Assembly (NCBI GenBank): GCA_947500435.1
Contig: CANMRV010000006.1
Coordinates: 248,001 to 312,000 of the forward strand
DNA from: an uncultured Flavobacteriaceae bacterium
GTDB lineage: Bacteria > Bacteroidota > Bacteroidia > Flavobacteriales > Flavobacteriaceae
DNA length: 64,000 bases
Direction of reading: 5' to 3'
Part shown: positions 18,093 through 26,082 of the stretch, piece by piece
How the letters are laid out: each line of letters opens with the position of its first letter
Position numbering within the stretch: position 1 is the first letter of the stretch
Notes under the pieces: generated by a model
What the model saw: the letters and a program-made list of their open reading frames with translations, nothing else
What the model was told of the DNA's origin: nothing
Databases searched by the model: none
Translations under genes and position numbers: made by a program

Positions 18093-19433
18093 TTGTTTAG
18101 AAAAATTGTACATATCACCCTTTTTTTGTGTTGCTTTTCATTCGTTGCATCAGCGCAATATTTCGATCTGCCCGATGGGAAGAAATTCGAGAAGGTCAAA
18201 TTTCAATTAATTAATAACGTAATTGTTGTTCCTTTAGAGGTTAATGGTGCCGAGCTTTCTTTTATACTTGATTCTGGAGTAAGTACACCTATTCTTTTTA
18301 ATCTTGCCGAGCAAGACTCGATTCAAATAAACCAAGTTTCCGAGGTTACAATTCGGGGCCTTGGTGGAGGTGACCCAATACAAGCCTTGAGCTCACGGAA
18401 TAATATGTTCCGAATGGGTTCAGTTATGAATCCAAGTCAGGAATTGTACGTGGTTCTAGACGAGTCCCTTAATTTTTCACCATCACTTGGAATTCCGGTA
18501 CATGGTATTATTGGATATGATTTATTTCGTGATTTTGTTGTCGAGATTAATTACAATGCGGAGCATATTAAATTTCATAACCCTGAGTTGTACAATAATA
18601 GACGGCATAAGAAAAGCCAAACACTTTCCTTATCAATTCTAAGAAAGAAGGCGTATGTTGATGGATCAGTTGTCCTCAACGACTCTAAAGAAGTCCCAAT
18701 TCGGATGCTTTTGGATACGGGAAGTAGTGATGCTATTTGGTTATTTGAAAATGAAATTATTGGTATACCTGATAAGAATTATGATGATTTTCTGGGAAGA
18801 GGGCTTGCTGGAGATATATATGGAAAACGGACTAAAGTTCGAAGCATTAAGATTGGAGATTTTGTTATTGAAGATGCAAAAACTGCCTTTCCGGACCAAT
18901 CATCCTTTAGCGGAATTAAGAATTTAGGCAACAGAAATGGAAGCCTGGGTGGTGAGGTTTTAAAACGATTCAATTTTGTTTTTGACTATGGAAATAGGAC
19001 TATATCACTCCGAAAAAACGGGAATTTCAAATCCCCTTTTCAGTACAATTTGAGTGGAATAGACCTGCAACACAGTGGAGTTAGGTACATTGCTGAAAGT
19101 ATAGCTGACCCAAGTGGTGTCGTGAAGCAAAATGAGTCGGTGACCTACAGTAATGTTCAGATTCTTATGGAAAACCAAACCCGATTAAGTTTGGTTCCTG
19201 AAATAGTGGTTTCTGGTATTCGCGCGGGAAGTCCTGCTGAGAGTGCTGGTTTACAAGAGGGGGATGTTATTCTGGCTGTTAACGGTAAGAGTGTCCATAC
19301 GTATAAGCTGCAGCAAATTCTTCATATGTTGAATGCGAAAAAAGGAAAACGTATTCGGGTTCTTATTGAACGTGCGAATTCTGATAAGCTTTTTACTTAT
19401 GTGCTGAAGGATGTGTTTAAAGAAAAACCATGA
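18093..19433 (+). CDS. Secreted retropepsin-like aspartyl protease with PDZ domain
   Basis: A 446-residue exported protein. The start is a TTG at 18093, followed by a signal peptide ending FVASAQ; the next in-frame ATG lies too far inside to be right. Two aspartyl-protease-like motifs are present: FILDSGVSTPI (about residues 59-69) and MLLDTGSSDAIW (about 206-217), as expected of a two-lobed periplasmic pepsin/retropepsin-like domain in a single chain. The first has DSG and the second DTG, so both catalytic aspartates are retained. A PDZ domain closes the protein (about 360-435; VSGIRAGSPAESAGLQEGDVIL). Similar proteins are common in Bacteroidota; substrate unknown. It is flanked downstream by a palindromic repeat region. 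Confidence 0.87.
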   Translation: MFRKIVHITLFLCCFSFVASAQYFDLPDGKKFEKVKFQLINNVIVVPLEVNGAELSFILDSGVSTPILFNLAEQDSIQINQVSEVTIRGLGGGDPIQALSSRNNMFRMGSVMNPSQELYVVLDESLNFSPSLGIPVHGIIGYDLFRDFVVEINYNAEHIKFHNPELYNNRRHKKSQTLSLSILRKKAYVDGSVVLNDSKEVPIRMLLDTGSSDAIWLFENEIIGIPDKNYDDFLGRGLAGDIYGKRTKVRSIKIGDFVIEDAKTAFPDQSSFSGIKNLGNRNGSLGGEVLKRFNFVFDYGNRTISLRKNGNFKSPFQYNLSGIDLQHSGVRYIAESIADPSGVVKQNESVTYSNVQILMENQTRLSLVPEIVVSGIRAGSPAESAGLQEGDVILAVNGKSVHTYKLQQILHMLNAKKGKRIRVLIERANSDKLFTYVLKDVFKEKP

Positions 19434-19514
19434 TATCTCCATCCTAGCCTTCCCAGTAGGGGAAGGAAACGCTTAGGTTTGTTTTTTGGATGACGGTTTA
19501 ATTCTACCAAAATA

Positions 19515-19560
19515 TATACCCCTCCTTCAGGAGGGTTTAGTGGAGGACTTTTCCACCCCC
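19515..19560. repeat. REP-like palindromic intergenic element
   Basis: Two hairpins in a row: CCCTCC-TTCA-GGAGGG (19520-19535) and GTGGA...TCCAC (about 19540-19555). The sequence style (CCCTCC...GGAGGGTTTAGTGGAGG) is the same as in the element between trpB and trpF at 57674-57746. Such GC-richer palindromes in otherwise AT-rich intergenic DNA are scattered in flavobacterial genomes. Confidence 0.6.
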
Positions 19561-19592
19561 TTTAGCCTCAGGGCAAACTTTTAAGCCATAAA

Positions 19593-19620
19593 AAAACCCC
19601 AACATTGCTCTTGAGGTTTT
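19593..19620 (-). terminator. Rho-independent terminator
   Basis: AAAACCCCAA and TTGAGGTTTT form a 10-bp stem with one mismatch around an 8-base loop; on the minus strand it is followed by TTTTTTATGG. It lies 21 bases past the stop of the DUF1573 gene. Confidence 0.75.
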
Positions 19621-19641
19621 AAATTTTATACTAAATCAGGA

Positions 19642-20028
19642 TTACTTTCCGTCAATAGCTTTTACTTCTCCTTTAATCTTCAAAACCTTTGTTGGTGTAT
19701 CTGCATTAGAGATAACCGTTATCGCTTTTCTGATTGGACCAACTCTGTTGGTATCATATTTCACTGAAATCTCACCAGTTTTTCCTGGTAAAATCGGAGC
19801 TTCTGGTTTTTTAGGAATTGTACATCCACAGCTAGAACTAACTTTACTTACTATCAATGGAGCATCTCCTGTATTAGTGAATTCGAATACACGAACACCA
19901 TCAGAACCTTTGGCTATTTCACCGTAATCTACAGTTTCAGTCTTAAATTCGATTTTGGCCGCCGCATCTTGCGCAGTCATCGTAAATCCTAGTAGGCCAA
20001 CAAATAATACGAGTACTATTTTTTTCAT
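19642..20028 (-). CDS. DUF1573 domain exported protein
   Basis: A 128-residue protein with a signal peptide (residues 1-19, ending GFTMTAQ) and one DUF1573 domain, an Ig-like beta sandwich of the MSP/ASPM type. Recognisable signature: VDYGEIAKGSDGVRVFEFTN, then APLIVSKVSSSCGCTIP with the conserved CGC, and GEISVKYDTNRVGP. These proteins are abundant in Bacteroidota, usually periplasmic or surface, with no defined biochemical role. A near-ideal promoter lies just upstream (20051-20081) and a terminator follows, so it forms a single-gene transcript. Confidence 0.88.
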   Translation of the reverse strand: MKKIVLVLFVGLLGFTMTAQDAAAKIEFKTETVDYGEIAKGSDGVRVFEFTNTGDAPLIVSKVSSSCGCTIPKKPEAPILPGKTGEISVKYDTNRVGPIRKAITVISNADTPTKVLKIKGEVKAIDGK

Positions 20029-20050
20029 CTTTTTTGTTTTGGGTGAATTT

Positions 20051-20081
20051 CAAAAGTAAATGTTTTTAATGAACCTCCAAA
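20051..20081 (-). promoter_or_regulatory. Flavobacterial-type promoter for the DUF1573 gene
   Basis: On the minus strand TTTG (20081-20078), a 19-base spacer, then TACTTTTG (20058-20051), a match to the -33 TTTG and -7 TAnnTTTG pattern of the Bacteroidota housekeeping sigma factor. It is 22 bases before the ATG, with an A-rich leader. Confidence 0.65.
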
Positions 20082-20086
20082 ATTCT

Positions 20087-20116
20087 TTTGTTATATACTA
20101 ACGTTAGCTATTTTTG
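20087..20116 (+). promoter_or_regulatory. Candidate promoter for valS
   Basis: TTTG (20087-20090), 18-base spacer, TATTTTTG (20109-20116) on the plus strand. It lies back to back with the DUF1573 promoter, five bases apart, and would give a leader of roughly 100 bases before the valS ATG at 20227. An 8-base palindrome (TAACGTTA) lies in the spacer. Confidence 0.5.
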
Positions 20117-20226
20117 TTTCGTATTTGATTTTTAATAAAAAATTCAACAAATACTGTTATTTAACAAACGCCTTTTATGGTGCGTTTTTCGTACCGCCAA
20201 CAGTTAGACAAAAACCGTTCCAAAAA

Positions 20227-22875
20227 ATGGAAATTCCTTCTAAATATGACCCTCAAAATGCTGAAAATCGCTGGTATGACTACTGGATGCAGCATAAGTA
20301 CTTTCATTCCACACCTGATGACCGTGAGCCGTATACCATCGTAATACCGCCACCAAATGTCACAGGAGTACTGCATATGGGGCATATGTTGAACAATACT
20401 ATTCAGGATTTATTGACGCGAAGAGCCCGTATGATGGGCAAAAACGCTTGTTGGGTACCCGGTATGGACCATGCCTCTATTGCTACTGAGGCTAAAGTTG
20501 TGGCTAAATTGAAGGAAGAAGGTGTCAATAAGTCAGATTTGACGCGTGATGAGTTCTTAAAGCATGCTTGGGAATGGACAGACAAGTATGGAGGTGTAAT
20601 CTTAGAGCAGTTAAAAAAGTTGGGTTGCTCCTGTGATTGGGATCGTACGGCTTTTACTATGGATGAAGAGCGCTATGCCAGTGTTATTAAGGTTTTTGTT
20701 GATTTATTCAACAAAGGCCAGATTTACAGAGGCTACCGCATGGTAAATTGGGACCCTGAGGCACAAACCACACTTTCTGATGAAGAAGTGATTTATGAAG
20801 AAAAACAAGGACTTTTATACTATTTGGAGTACCAAATTGAGGGTTCTGATGAAAAAGTGACCATTGCAACTACGCGGCCTGAAACAATTTTGGGTGATAC
20901 CGCCATCTGTATCAACCCGAATGATGAGCGTTTTCAGCATTTGAAAGGGAAAAAGGCGATTGTTCCTATCTGTAATCGTGTTATTCCGATTATTGAAGAT
21001 GATTATGTTGATATAGAGTTCGGTACGGGATGTTTAAAAGTCACGCCTGCACATGATATCAATGATAAGGCTCTGGGCGAAAAACATAAGCTAGAAACTA
21101 TCGATATATTTAACGCCGATGCCAGTTTGAATTCCTTTGGAATGCATTATGAAGGTAAAGACCGCTTTGTAGTTCGAAAGGAAATTTCAAAAGAACTGGA
21201 AGAAAAGGGCATTCTGGTTAAGAAAGAGCAGTACATGAATAATGTTGGTACCTCAGAACGTACCAAAGCAGTGATTGAACCAAGACTATCTGACCAATGG
21301 TTTTTAAAGATGGAAGACTTAGTAAAACCGGCTATAAAAGGAGTTTTAGGAAGTGATGACATTAAGTTCTTTCCGAAAAAGTTTGAAAACACCTACCGCC
21401 ACTGGATGGAAAACATCCGCGATTGGAATATTTCGCGCCAACTTTGGTGGGGTCAACAAATTCCCGCTTATTATTTTGGCGACGGGCAAGACGATTTCGT
21501 GGTTGCAAAGTCGAAAGAGGAGGCATTGCGTTTGGCAAATGAAAAACGCTATGTCACTTCGAGCGGAGTCGAGAAGCTTTTAACTATAGATGACTTAAGA
21601 CAAGATGAAGACGTTTTAGACACCTGGTTCTCCTCGTGGCTATGGCCGATGAGTGTTTTTGGTGGTATTACGAATCCCGATAATGAAGAAGTAAACTATT
21701 ACTATCCAACCAATGATTTGGTGACAGGTCCTGATATTATTTTCTTCTGGGTAGCACGTATGATTATCTCGGGATACGAATACAGAGACGAAAGACCCTT
21801 TGAAAATGTATATTTTACAGGCTTAGTTCGCGACAAACAACGTCGTAAAATGTCAAAACAGCTAGGTAATTCTCCTGATGCCTTGGAGCTCATGAAGAAG
21901 TACGGTGCAGATGGGGTTCGTGTTGGAATGTTATTGTGTTCTGCCGCTGGGAATGATTTAATGTTTGATGAAGACCTATGCCAACAAGGAAAGAATTTCG
22001 CTAATAAAATCTGGAATGGTTTCCGATTGGTAAAAGGATGGGAAGTTGCAGATTTGCCCCAACCCGAAGCCTCAAAAATGGGAATCGCTTGGTACCAGTC
22101 CAAATTCAATCAGACCCTATCTGATATAGAAAACCACTTTAGCAAATACCGAATTTCAGATGCTCTTATGGCAATCTATAAATTGGTATGGGATGATTAC
22201 AGTTCTTCCTTGTTAGAGATTATCAAACCTGCCTATCAGCAGCCTATTGATAGAACCACTTTTGACCAAGTCATTCATATTTTCGAGCAGAATTTAAAAT
22301 TGCTTCACCCGTTTATGCCCTTCCTTACAGAAGAAGTTTGGCAGCATATTGCAGAGCGAACCCCTGAAGAAGCCTTAATCATTGCAGAATGGCCTAAAGT
22401 TGGTGCTATTGATACTAATTTAATCGATGGATTTGAGTTTGCAGATAATGTGATTTCAGGTATTCGTACGATTCGAAAGGAAAAGAATATTCCAATGAAA
22501 GATGCCTTAGAAGTTTCGGTTATGAATGAGCAAAAAACGCCCAAAGATTGGGATGCTGTTATTCAAAAGCTAACCAATGTTTCTGAAATCTCTTATGTAG
22601 ATAAAGCCGTTGAAGGCGCTTTGTCTTTTCGAGTAAAGGCAAATGAGTACTTTATTCCGATTAGCGGTGCCATTGATGTAGAAGCTGAAATTGCTAAAAT
22701 TCAGGAAGAGCTGAAATACACCAAAGGCTTTTTAACATCGGTGCAGAAGAAACTTTCAAATGAACGTTTTGTAAATAATGCCCCCGAGCAAGTGATTGCA
22801 GTCGAGCGCAAAAAGCAAGCTGATGCTGAGGCAAAGATTGAAACTTTGGAAAAGAGTTTGGCGAGTTTGGGGTAA
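20227..22875 (+). CDS. valS: Valine--tRNA ligase
   Basis: Class I aminoacyl-tRNA synthetase charging tRNA-Val, with an editing domain that hydrolyses Thr-tRNA-Val. HIGH-type motif PNVTGVLHMGHML (about residues 43-55), CP1 editing domain with TTRPETILGDTAI (about 214-226), WDP-containing zinc/insert region, KMSKQLGNSPD (the KMSKS signature, about 540-550), anticodon-binding domain, and a C-terminal coiled-coil arm (about 815-880, EAEIAKIQEELKYTKGFL). I chose the ATG at 20227 (MEIPSKYDPQ), since the upstream extension to 20125 is not conserved-looking and falls in the leader. With 882 residues the length is typical. Confidence 0.96.
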   Translation: MEIPSKYDPQNAENRWYDYWMQHKYFHSTPDDREPYTIVIPPPNVTGVLHMGHMLNNTIQDLLTRRARMMGKNACWVPGMDHASIATEAKVVAKLKEEGVNKSDLTRDEFLKHAWEWTDKYGGVILEQLKKLGCSCDWDRTAFTMDEERYASVIKVFVDLFNKGQIYRGYRMVNWDPEAQTTLSDEEVIYEEKQGLLYYLEYQIEGSDEKVTIATTRPETILGDTAICINPNDERFQHLKGKKAIVPICNRVIPIIEDDYVDIEFGTGCLKVTPAHDINDKALGEKHKLETIDIFNADASLNSFGMHYEGKDRFVVRKEISKELEEKGILVKKEQYMNNVGTSERTKAVIEPRLSDQWFLKMEDLVKPAIKGVLGSDDIKFFPKKFENTYRHWMENIRDWNISRQLWWGQQIPAYYFGDGQDDFVVAKSKEEALRLANEKRYVTSSGVEKLLTIDDLRQDEDVLDTWFSSWLWPMSVFGGITNPDNEEVNYYYPTNDLVTGPDIIFFWVARMIISGYEYRDERPFENVYFTGLVRDKQRRKMSKQLGNSPDALELMKKYGADGVRVGMLLCSAAGNDLMFDEDLCQQGKNFANKIWNGFRLVKGWEVADLPQPEASKMGIAWYQSKFNQTLSDIENHFSKYRISDALMAIYKLVWDDYSSSLLEIIKPAYQQPIDRTTFDQVIHIFEQNLKLLHPFMPFLTEEVWQHIAERTPEEALIIAEWPKVGAIDTNLIDGFEFADNVISGIRTIRKEKNIPMKDALEVSVMNEQKTPKDWDAVIQKLTNVSEISYVDKAVEGALSFRVKANEYFIPISGAIDVEAEIAKIQEELKYTKGFLTSVQKKLSNERFVNNAPEQVIAVERKKQADAEAKIETLEKSLASLG

Positions 22876-22890
22876 GAATAAATACGCTGT

Positions 22891-23271
22891 ATGAATACTA
22901 TCGCACCGAAAAAACTATTTCTTATTGATGGTTTTGGCGCACTGGTATCAGCTCTATTTTTAGGTGTTGTTCTGGTTAGGCTAGAGGATAAAATTGGAAT
23001 GCCAATCAATGTGCTCTATTTTCTAGCGGTTCTACCGATTTTCTTTGCCATCTATTCGTTTAGTTGCTATTTCTTAGCTAAGGAGAAAAGTAAACCCTTT
23101 CTTAAAGGAATTGCCACTTTGAATCTTTTGTATTGCTTTCTAACAGTAGGCCTTCTTTTTCTCTACGACCATAATCTTACTTCTTTAGGCTGGACCTATT
23201 TCATCGCAGAATTAATCGTTCTTGTCATTTTGATAGGGCTGGAATTTAAAGCAAGTTCAAAAAATGCGTAG
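22891..23271 (+). CDS. Small four-helix membrane protein
   Basis: A 126-residue integral membrane protein with four hydrophobic helices (about residues 14-30, 40-60, 72-92 and 100-120). No cysteine or charged active-site pattern stands out. It follows valS by 15 bases and may be read through from it. I do not recognise a family with a known job; similar hypothetical proteins of this size occur in flavobacteria. ATG start is unambiguous. Confidence 0.6.
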   Translation: MNTIAPKKLFLIDGFGALVSALFLGVVLVRLEDKIGMPINVLYFLAVLPIFFAIYSFSCYFLAKEKSKPFLKGIATLNLLYCFLTVGLLFLYDHNLTSLGWTYFIAELIVLVILIGLEFKASSKNA

Positions 23272-23309
23272 GTATAGGACAAACCAAAAAATTGTGTATT
23301 TTTAATCCC

Positions 23310-23498
23310 ATGAATATCAAAAAAATACTCGGTTTAGTACTTACCTTATTAGGTATTGGGGGATTAATTTATACTGCAATTCTGTATGTCAATGGCTCAG
23401 GTGAGTTTAAGATATTGGCGGTATATGGCATTCTTGGTGCTATTTTCTTCTTTTCAGGAATGGGCTTGATTAAACGTTTGGGAAGCTCCAATGAGTGA
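23310..23498 (+). CDS. Small two-helix membrane protein
   Basis: A 62-residue protein with two transmembrane helices (MNIKKILGLVLTLLGIGGLIY and a second, ILGAIFFFSGMGLI) joined by a short loop. The ATG at 23310 is preferred to the TTG at 23292 because it starts directly at a typical positive N-terminus. Short proteins of this pattern are common in Flavobacteriaceae, where they are annotated as hypothetical. It lies 38 bases after the previous small membrane protein, so both may share a transcript. Confidence 0.65.
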   Translation: MNIKKILGLVLTLLGIGGLIYTAILYVNGSGEFKILAVYGILGAIFFFSGMGLIKRLGSSNE

Positions 23499-23530
23499 TT
23501 AATTTCTTGTTAGGTAATTTATAAAACCCT

Positions 23531-23914
23531 CTGAACCTTTTCGAATACATAGGTATAGGATTTCTTTTACTAGTTGTAGGATTCATTATCTATAAGCTAT
23601 TTCAATCTTTGTATTGTCGATATTTTGATACTTATGACAAGCAAATTGAAAACTATTTAAAGAAAAATGGCTTACAGCAAATCAAGATAGAATCCCCGAA
23701 AAAAGAAGATTGGGCCAATTCTCCCTTTAAAAGTCCTAAGAAAATAGAAATCAGTTTAGTTCAAATTCGTGTTCTAGGAATGCCAGTCGATTACAGTTCC
23801 AAGAAGTATAAACTTATACTGGCAAAATCTGCCGATGGTAAAACTCGACGAGTTTGGATGGAGGTAGAATCTAATCTATTTAGTAAACCAAAATTCAAGT
23901 TCTCTGTTGAATAA
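23531..23914 (+). CDS. Single-pass membrane protein, probable CTG start
   Basis: An open frame from just after a TAA (23522-23524) to 23914. Counted from the first standard start, TTG at 23609, the product is 101 residues and soluble. But the 26 codons before that TTG stay in frame and encode a clean hydrophobic helix (YIGIGFLLLVVGFIIYKLF). The only plausible initiator upstream of the helix is a CTG at 23531, giving 127 residues anchored at the N-terminus. An ATAAAA stretch lies just upstream of the CTG. The soluble part (about residues 35-127) is charged and mixed alpha/beta with VRVWMEVE-like strands; no family recognised. Confidence 0.5.
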   Translation: MNLFEYIGIGFLLLVVGFIIYKLFQSLYCRYFDTYDKQIENYLKKNGLQQIKIESPKKEDWANSPFKSPKKIEISLVQIRVLGMPVDYSSKKYKLILAKSADGKTRRVWMEVESNLFSKPKFKFSVE

Positions 23915-23926
23915 AAAACTTATGTT

Positions 23927-24445
23927 TTGAAAATCCATACTAGTACTTTAGAAGACCTACCAGAAATCTTCCGTCTCTATGGTTTAGCGACCGAATATCA
24001 GAAAACAATCTTTCCTGAAAATACCTGGCCAAATTTTGAACACGAACTCGTCGAAACAGAGATTCGAGAAAAAAGACAATTCAAAATGGTCATTGCTAAT
24101 GAAATCGCTTGTGTTTGGGCGGTGACTTTCACAGATCCTCAAATCTGGGAAGAACGCGATAAAGATCCATCCATTTATATCCATAGAATAGCTACAAATC
24201 CCGATTTTCGTGGGCGACAATTTGTAAATGAGATAGTAGAGTGGGCAAGAGGCTATGCAAAATCCCACCAAAAAGAATTCATTCGTTTAGATACCTGTGG
24301 TAATAATCAAAAACTTATTAAGCATTACACAAATTGTGGATTTGATTTCTTAGGAATTGTGCGATTAGAAAACGCTGATGAACTCCCGAGTCATTATCAA
24401 GATGCTGATGTTTGTCTTTTTGAAATTAAACTTGAAGGCACATGA
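23927..24445 (+). CDS. GNAT family N-acetyltransferase
   Basis: A 172-residue acetyl-CoA-dependent acyltransferase. Core GNAT features: N-terminal KIHTSTLEDLPEIFRLY, a central strand pair with acidic residues, the acetyl-CoA pyrophosphate loop region IHRIATNPDFRGRQFVNEIVEWAR (about residues 85-108; the R-G-R-Q-F loop corresponds to the Q/RxxGxG/A motif, with variation), and the DTCGNNQKLIKHYTNCGFDF motif B end (about 120-140). Start is a TTG at 23927. The stop overlaps the ATG of the next gene, a Crp-type regulator, by four bases, so the pair is co-translated. Substrate unknown. Confidence 0.8.
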   Translation: MKIHTSTLEDLPEIFRLYGLATEYQKTIFPENTWPNFEHELVETEIREKRQFKMVIANEIACVWAVTFTDPQIWEERDKDPSIYIHRIATNPDFRGRQFVNEIVEWARGYAKSHQKEFIRLDTCGNNQKLIKHYTNCGFDFLGIVRLENADELPSHYQDADVCLFEIKLEGT

Positions 24446-25020
24446 TGGATGACATAATAGCATCGATAGTATCAGAATTTGGAGCTCTTTCTCAAGAAGC
24501 CATAAATGAGGTGAAAAATGTTGGCCAAATACGAAAGGTGAATAAGGGAGATATTTTGGTCAAAGAAGGTGTGTTTTCATATGAATTGTATTTTGTAGCC
24601 AAAGGCGGTGCGAGGGCTTATTATTTAAAAGATGGAAAAACAATTACAGATTGGTTTGCCTTTGAAAACGATTTTATTTCTTCAATAGTCAGTTTTTTTC
24701 TCGGCGTGCCTAGCCAGCACTATATTGAAGTGCTAGAAGACACAACCTTTATGGTATTGCAACTTAAAGATATTGAAATGCTCTGCGATAAATACCATGA
24801 CTTTGAAAGATTGGCGCGTATGAGTACAACGAAAACAATGCTACAACTGCAACAACGGATCGTATCCTTACAATTCAAGTCTTCAAAAGAACGATATGAT
24901 AGCTTGCTTGAAAAGTACCCTCAGATTGAATTGCGTGCTCCTCTTGGTGATATTGCATCGTATTTAGGAATTACGCAAGAGACTTTAAGCCGTATTCGGA
25001 ATTCTAAAAACGGAATTTGA
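24442..25020 (+). CDS. Crp/Fnr family transcriptional regulator
   Basis: A 192-residue protein with an N-terminal cyclic-nucleotide-binding-like beta barrel (about residues 20-115; KGDILVKEGVFSYELYFVAKGGAR) and a C-terminal helix-turn-helix (about 145-190; LGDIASYLGITQETLSRIRN). No cysteine cluster for an iron-sulfur centre is seen, so it is not an FNR-type oxygen sensor; the cyclic-nucleotide contacts are also degenerate, as is usual for Bacteroidota Crp-like proteins. Overlaps the GNAT gene by four bases. It probably governs the following membrane protein and oxidoreductase genes, but that is inference from position. Confidence 0.85.
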   Translation: MMDDIIASIVSEFGALSQEAINEVKNVGQIRKVNKGDILVKEGVFSYELYFVAKGGARAYYLKDGKTITDWFAFENDFISSIVSFFLGVPSQHYIEVLEDTTFMVLQLKDIEMLCDKYHDFERLARMSTTKTMLQLQQRIVSLQFKSSKERYDSLLEKYPQIELRAPLGDIASYLGITQETLSRIRNSKNGI

Positions 25021-25073
25021 TTTATATCAAAGGAAAGCTTCTTTTACCCATTTACCTTTGGTAAAAAAAGAAG

Positions 25074-25466
25074 ATGAATACAGTATTAATAATAGCCAAC
25101 GCCCTAGTTTTATTCACTTTTATCATCCACACATTTGGGGGAGACAAAAATCTTAGAGCGATAGAACCAGAGCCGGATAGTCCAAAAAGACTTCGAATAT
25201 TCTGGACGATGAGTCGGGGCGCATTTCATATCGTTTCTATTGATTTCTTATTTGCTTCCATAGGTTTGGCTTTAATCAATTTCACAAATTATTTTAAAGA
25301 CACGAAACTATTACTTAACCTTCTGGCGCTTTATTTTTTGGGTTACGGAATTGCATTTTTGGTAAGCTTAATCATCTCTAGAAAGTTTCAAAATATCTAT
25401 TTCAAAATGTGGCAATGGCTATTAATGCTGCTAATTGCTGGTCTCATTTATTGGGGCAATTCATGA
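25074..25466 (+). CDS. Four-helix membrane protein
   Basis: A 130-residue integral membrane protein with hydrophobic segments at about residues 3-20, 48-68, 75-98 and 105-125. Between the first and second is the polar stretch GGDKNLRAIEPEPDSPKRLR, followed by WTMSRGAFH, resembling a group of short uncharacterised membrane proteins in Bacteroidota and Proteobacteria. It begins 53 bases after the Crp-type regulator and ends 16 bases before the oxidoreductase start, so it is likely part of one regulated cluster. Function unknown. Confidence 0.6.
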   Translation: MNTVLIIANALVLFTFIIHTFGGDKNLRAIEPEPDSPKRLRIFWTMSRGAFHIVSIDFLFASIGLALINFTNYFKDTKLLLNLLALYFLGYGIAFLVSLIISRKFQNIYFKMWQWLLMLLIAGLIYWGNS

Positions 25467-25482
25467 TTTAAAACAACTAACT

Positions 25483-26058
25483 ATGAAAATATTACTCATC
25501 AATGGGCATCCAGATAAGGAAAGCTATAATCATGCTTTAGCGGCAGCGTACATGGAAGGTGCTGGAAATTCTGGGGCTGAGGTTCAGGAAATTAATATTG
25601 GGGAGCTGGACTTTAATCCCAATCTAGGATGCGGCTATCGCAAACGCACAGAATTGGAACCTGATTTAGTAAAGGCTCAAGAAAGTATCAAATGGGCAGA
25701 CCATATTGTTTGGGTATATCCTGTTTGGTGGGGTTCTGTTCCAGCACTTATGAAAGGGTTTTTGGACAGAGTGTTGCTTCCTGGTTTTGCATTTAAGAAA
25801 AGAGAAGGTTCTGTTTGGTGGGATAAATATCTAACAGGAAAAACATCTCGAATCATATGCACAATGGACCAACCTACTTGGTATTACCGATGGATTAATG
25901 CCAGACCTAGTCATATTGCAATGAAAAAGTTAACAATGAACTTCATCGGAATTAAGAAAGTGAGTATTACTTCAATTGGGCCGTTACGGCTTTCAAAATA
26001 TGGATTCCGTCAAAAGTGGCTGGCAAAAGTGGAAAAACTAGGTTTTCAAAATCGATAG
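25483..26058 (+). CDS. NAD(P)H-dependent flavodoxin-fold oxidoreductase
   Basis: A 191-residue member of the NQO1/KefF/MdaB-like quinone reductase family: N-terminal MKILLINGHPDKESYNHALA (FMN/FAD phosphate contact), central YPVWWGSVPALMKGFLDRVLLPGFAF (about residues 79-104), and a WYYRWINARPSH segment, all characteristic of the flavodoxin-2 fold. It would reduce quinones or similar electrophiles by two electrons. The ATG at 25483 is chosen over the upstream in-frame start at 25435, because that lies inside the previous coding region and adds a non-family extension. Position next to a Crp-type regulator suggests stress-dependent expression. Confidence 0.88.
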   Translation: MKILLINGHPDKESYNHALAAAYMEGAGNSGAEVQEINIGELDFNPNLGCGYRKRTELEPDLVKAQESIKWADHIVWVYPVWWGSVPALMKGFLDRVLLPGFAFKKREGSVWWDKYLTGKTSRIICTMDQPTWYYRWINARPSHIAMKKLTMNFIGIKKVSITSIGPLRLSKYGFRQKWLAKVEKLGFQNR

Positions 26059-26082
26059 TTAGGCTGCACTAGCTTTTTTAAG

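Noticed and set aside
24442-25020. FNR-type oxygen sensor as identity of the Crp-family regulator
   Set aside because: The N-terminal cysteine cluster needed for an iron-sulfur centre is absent.
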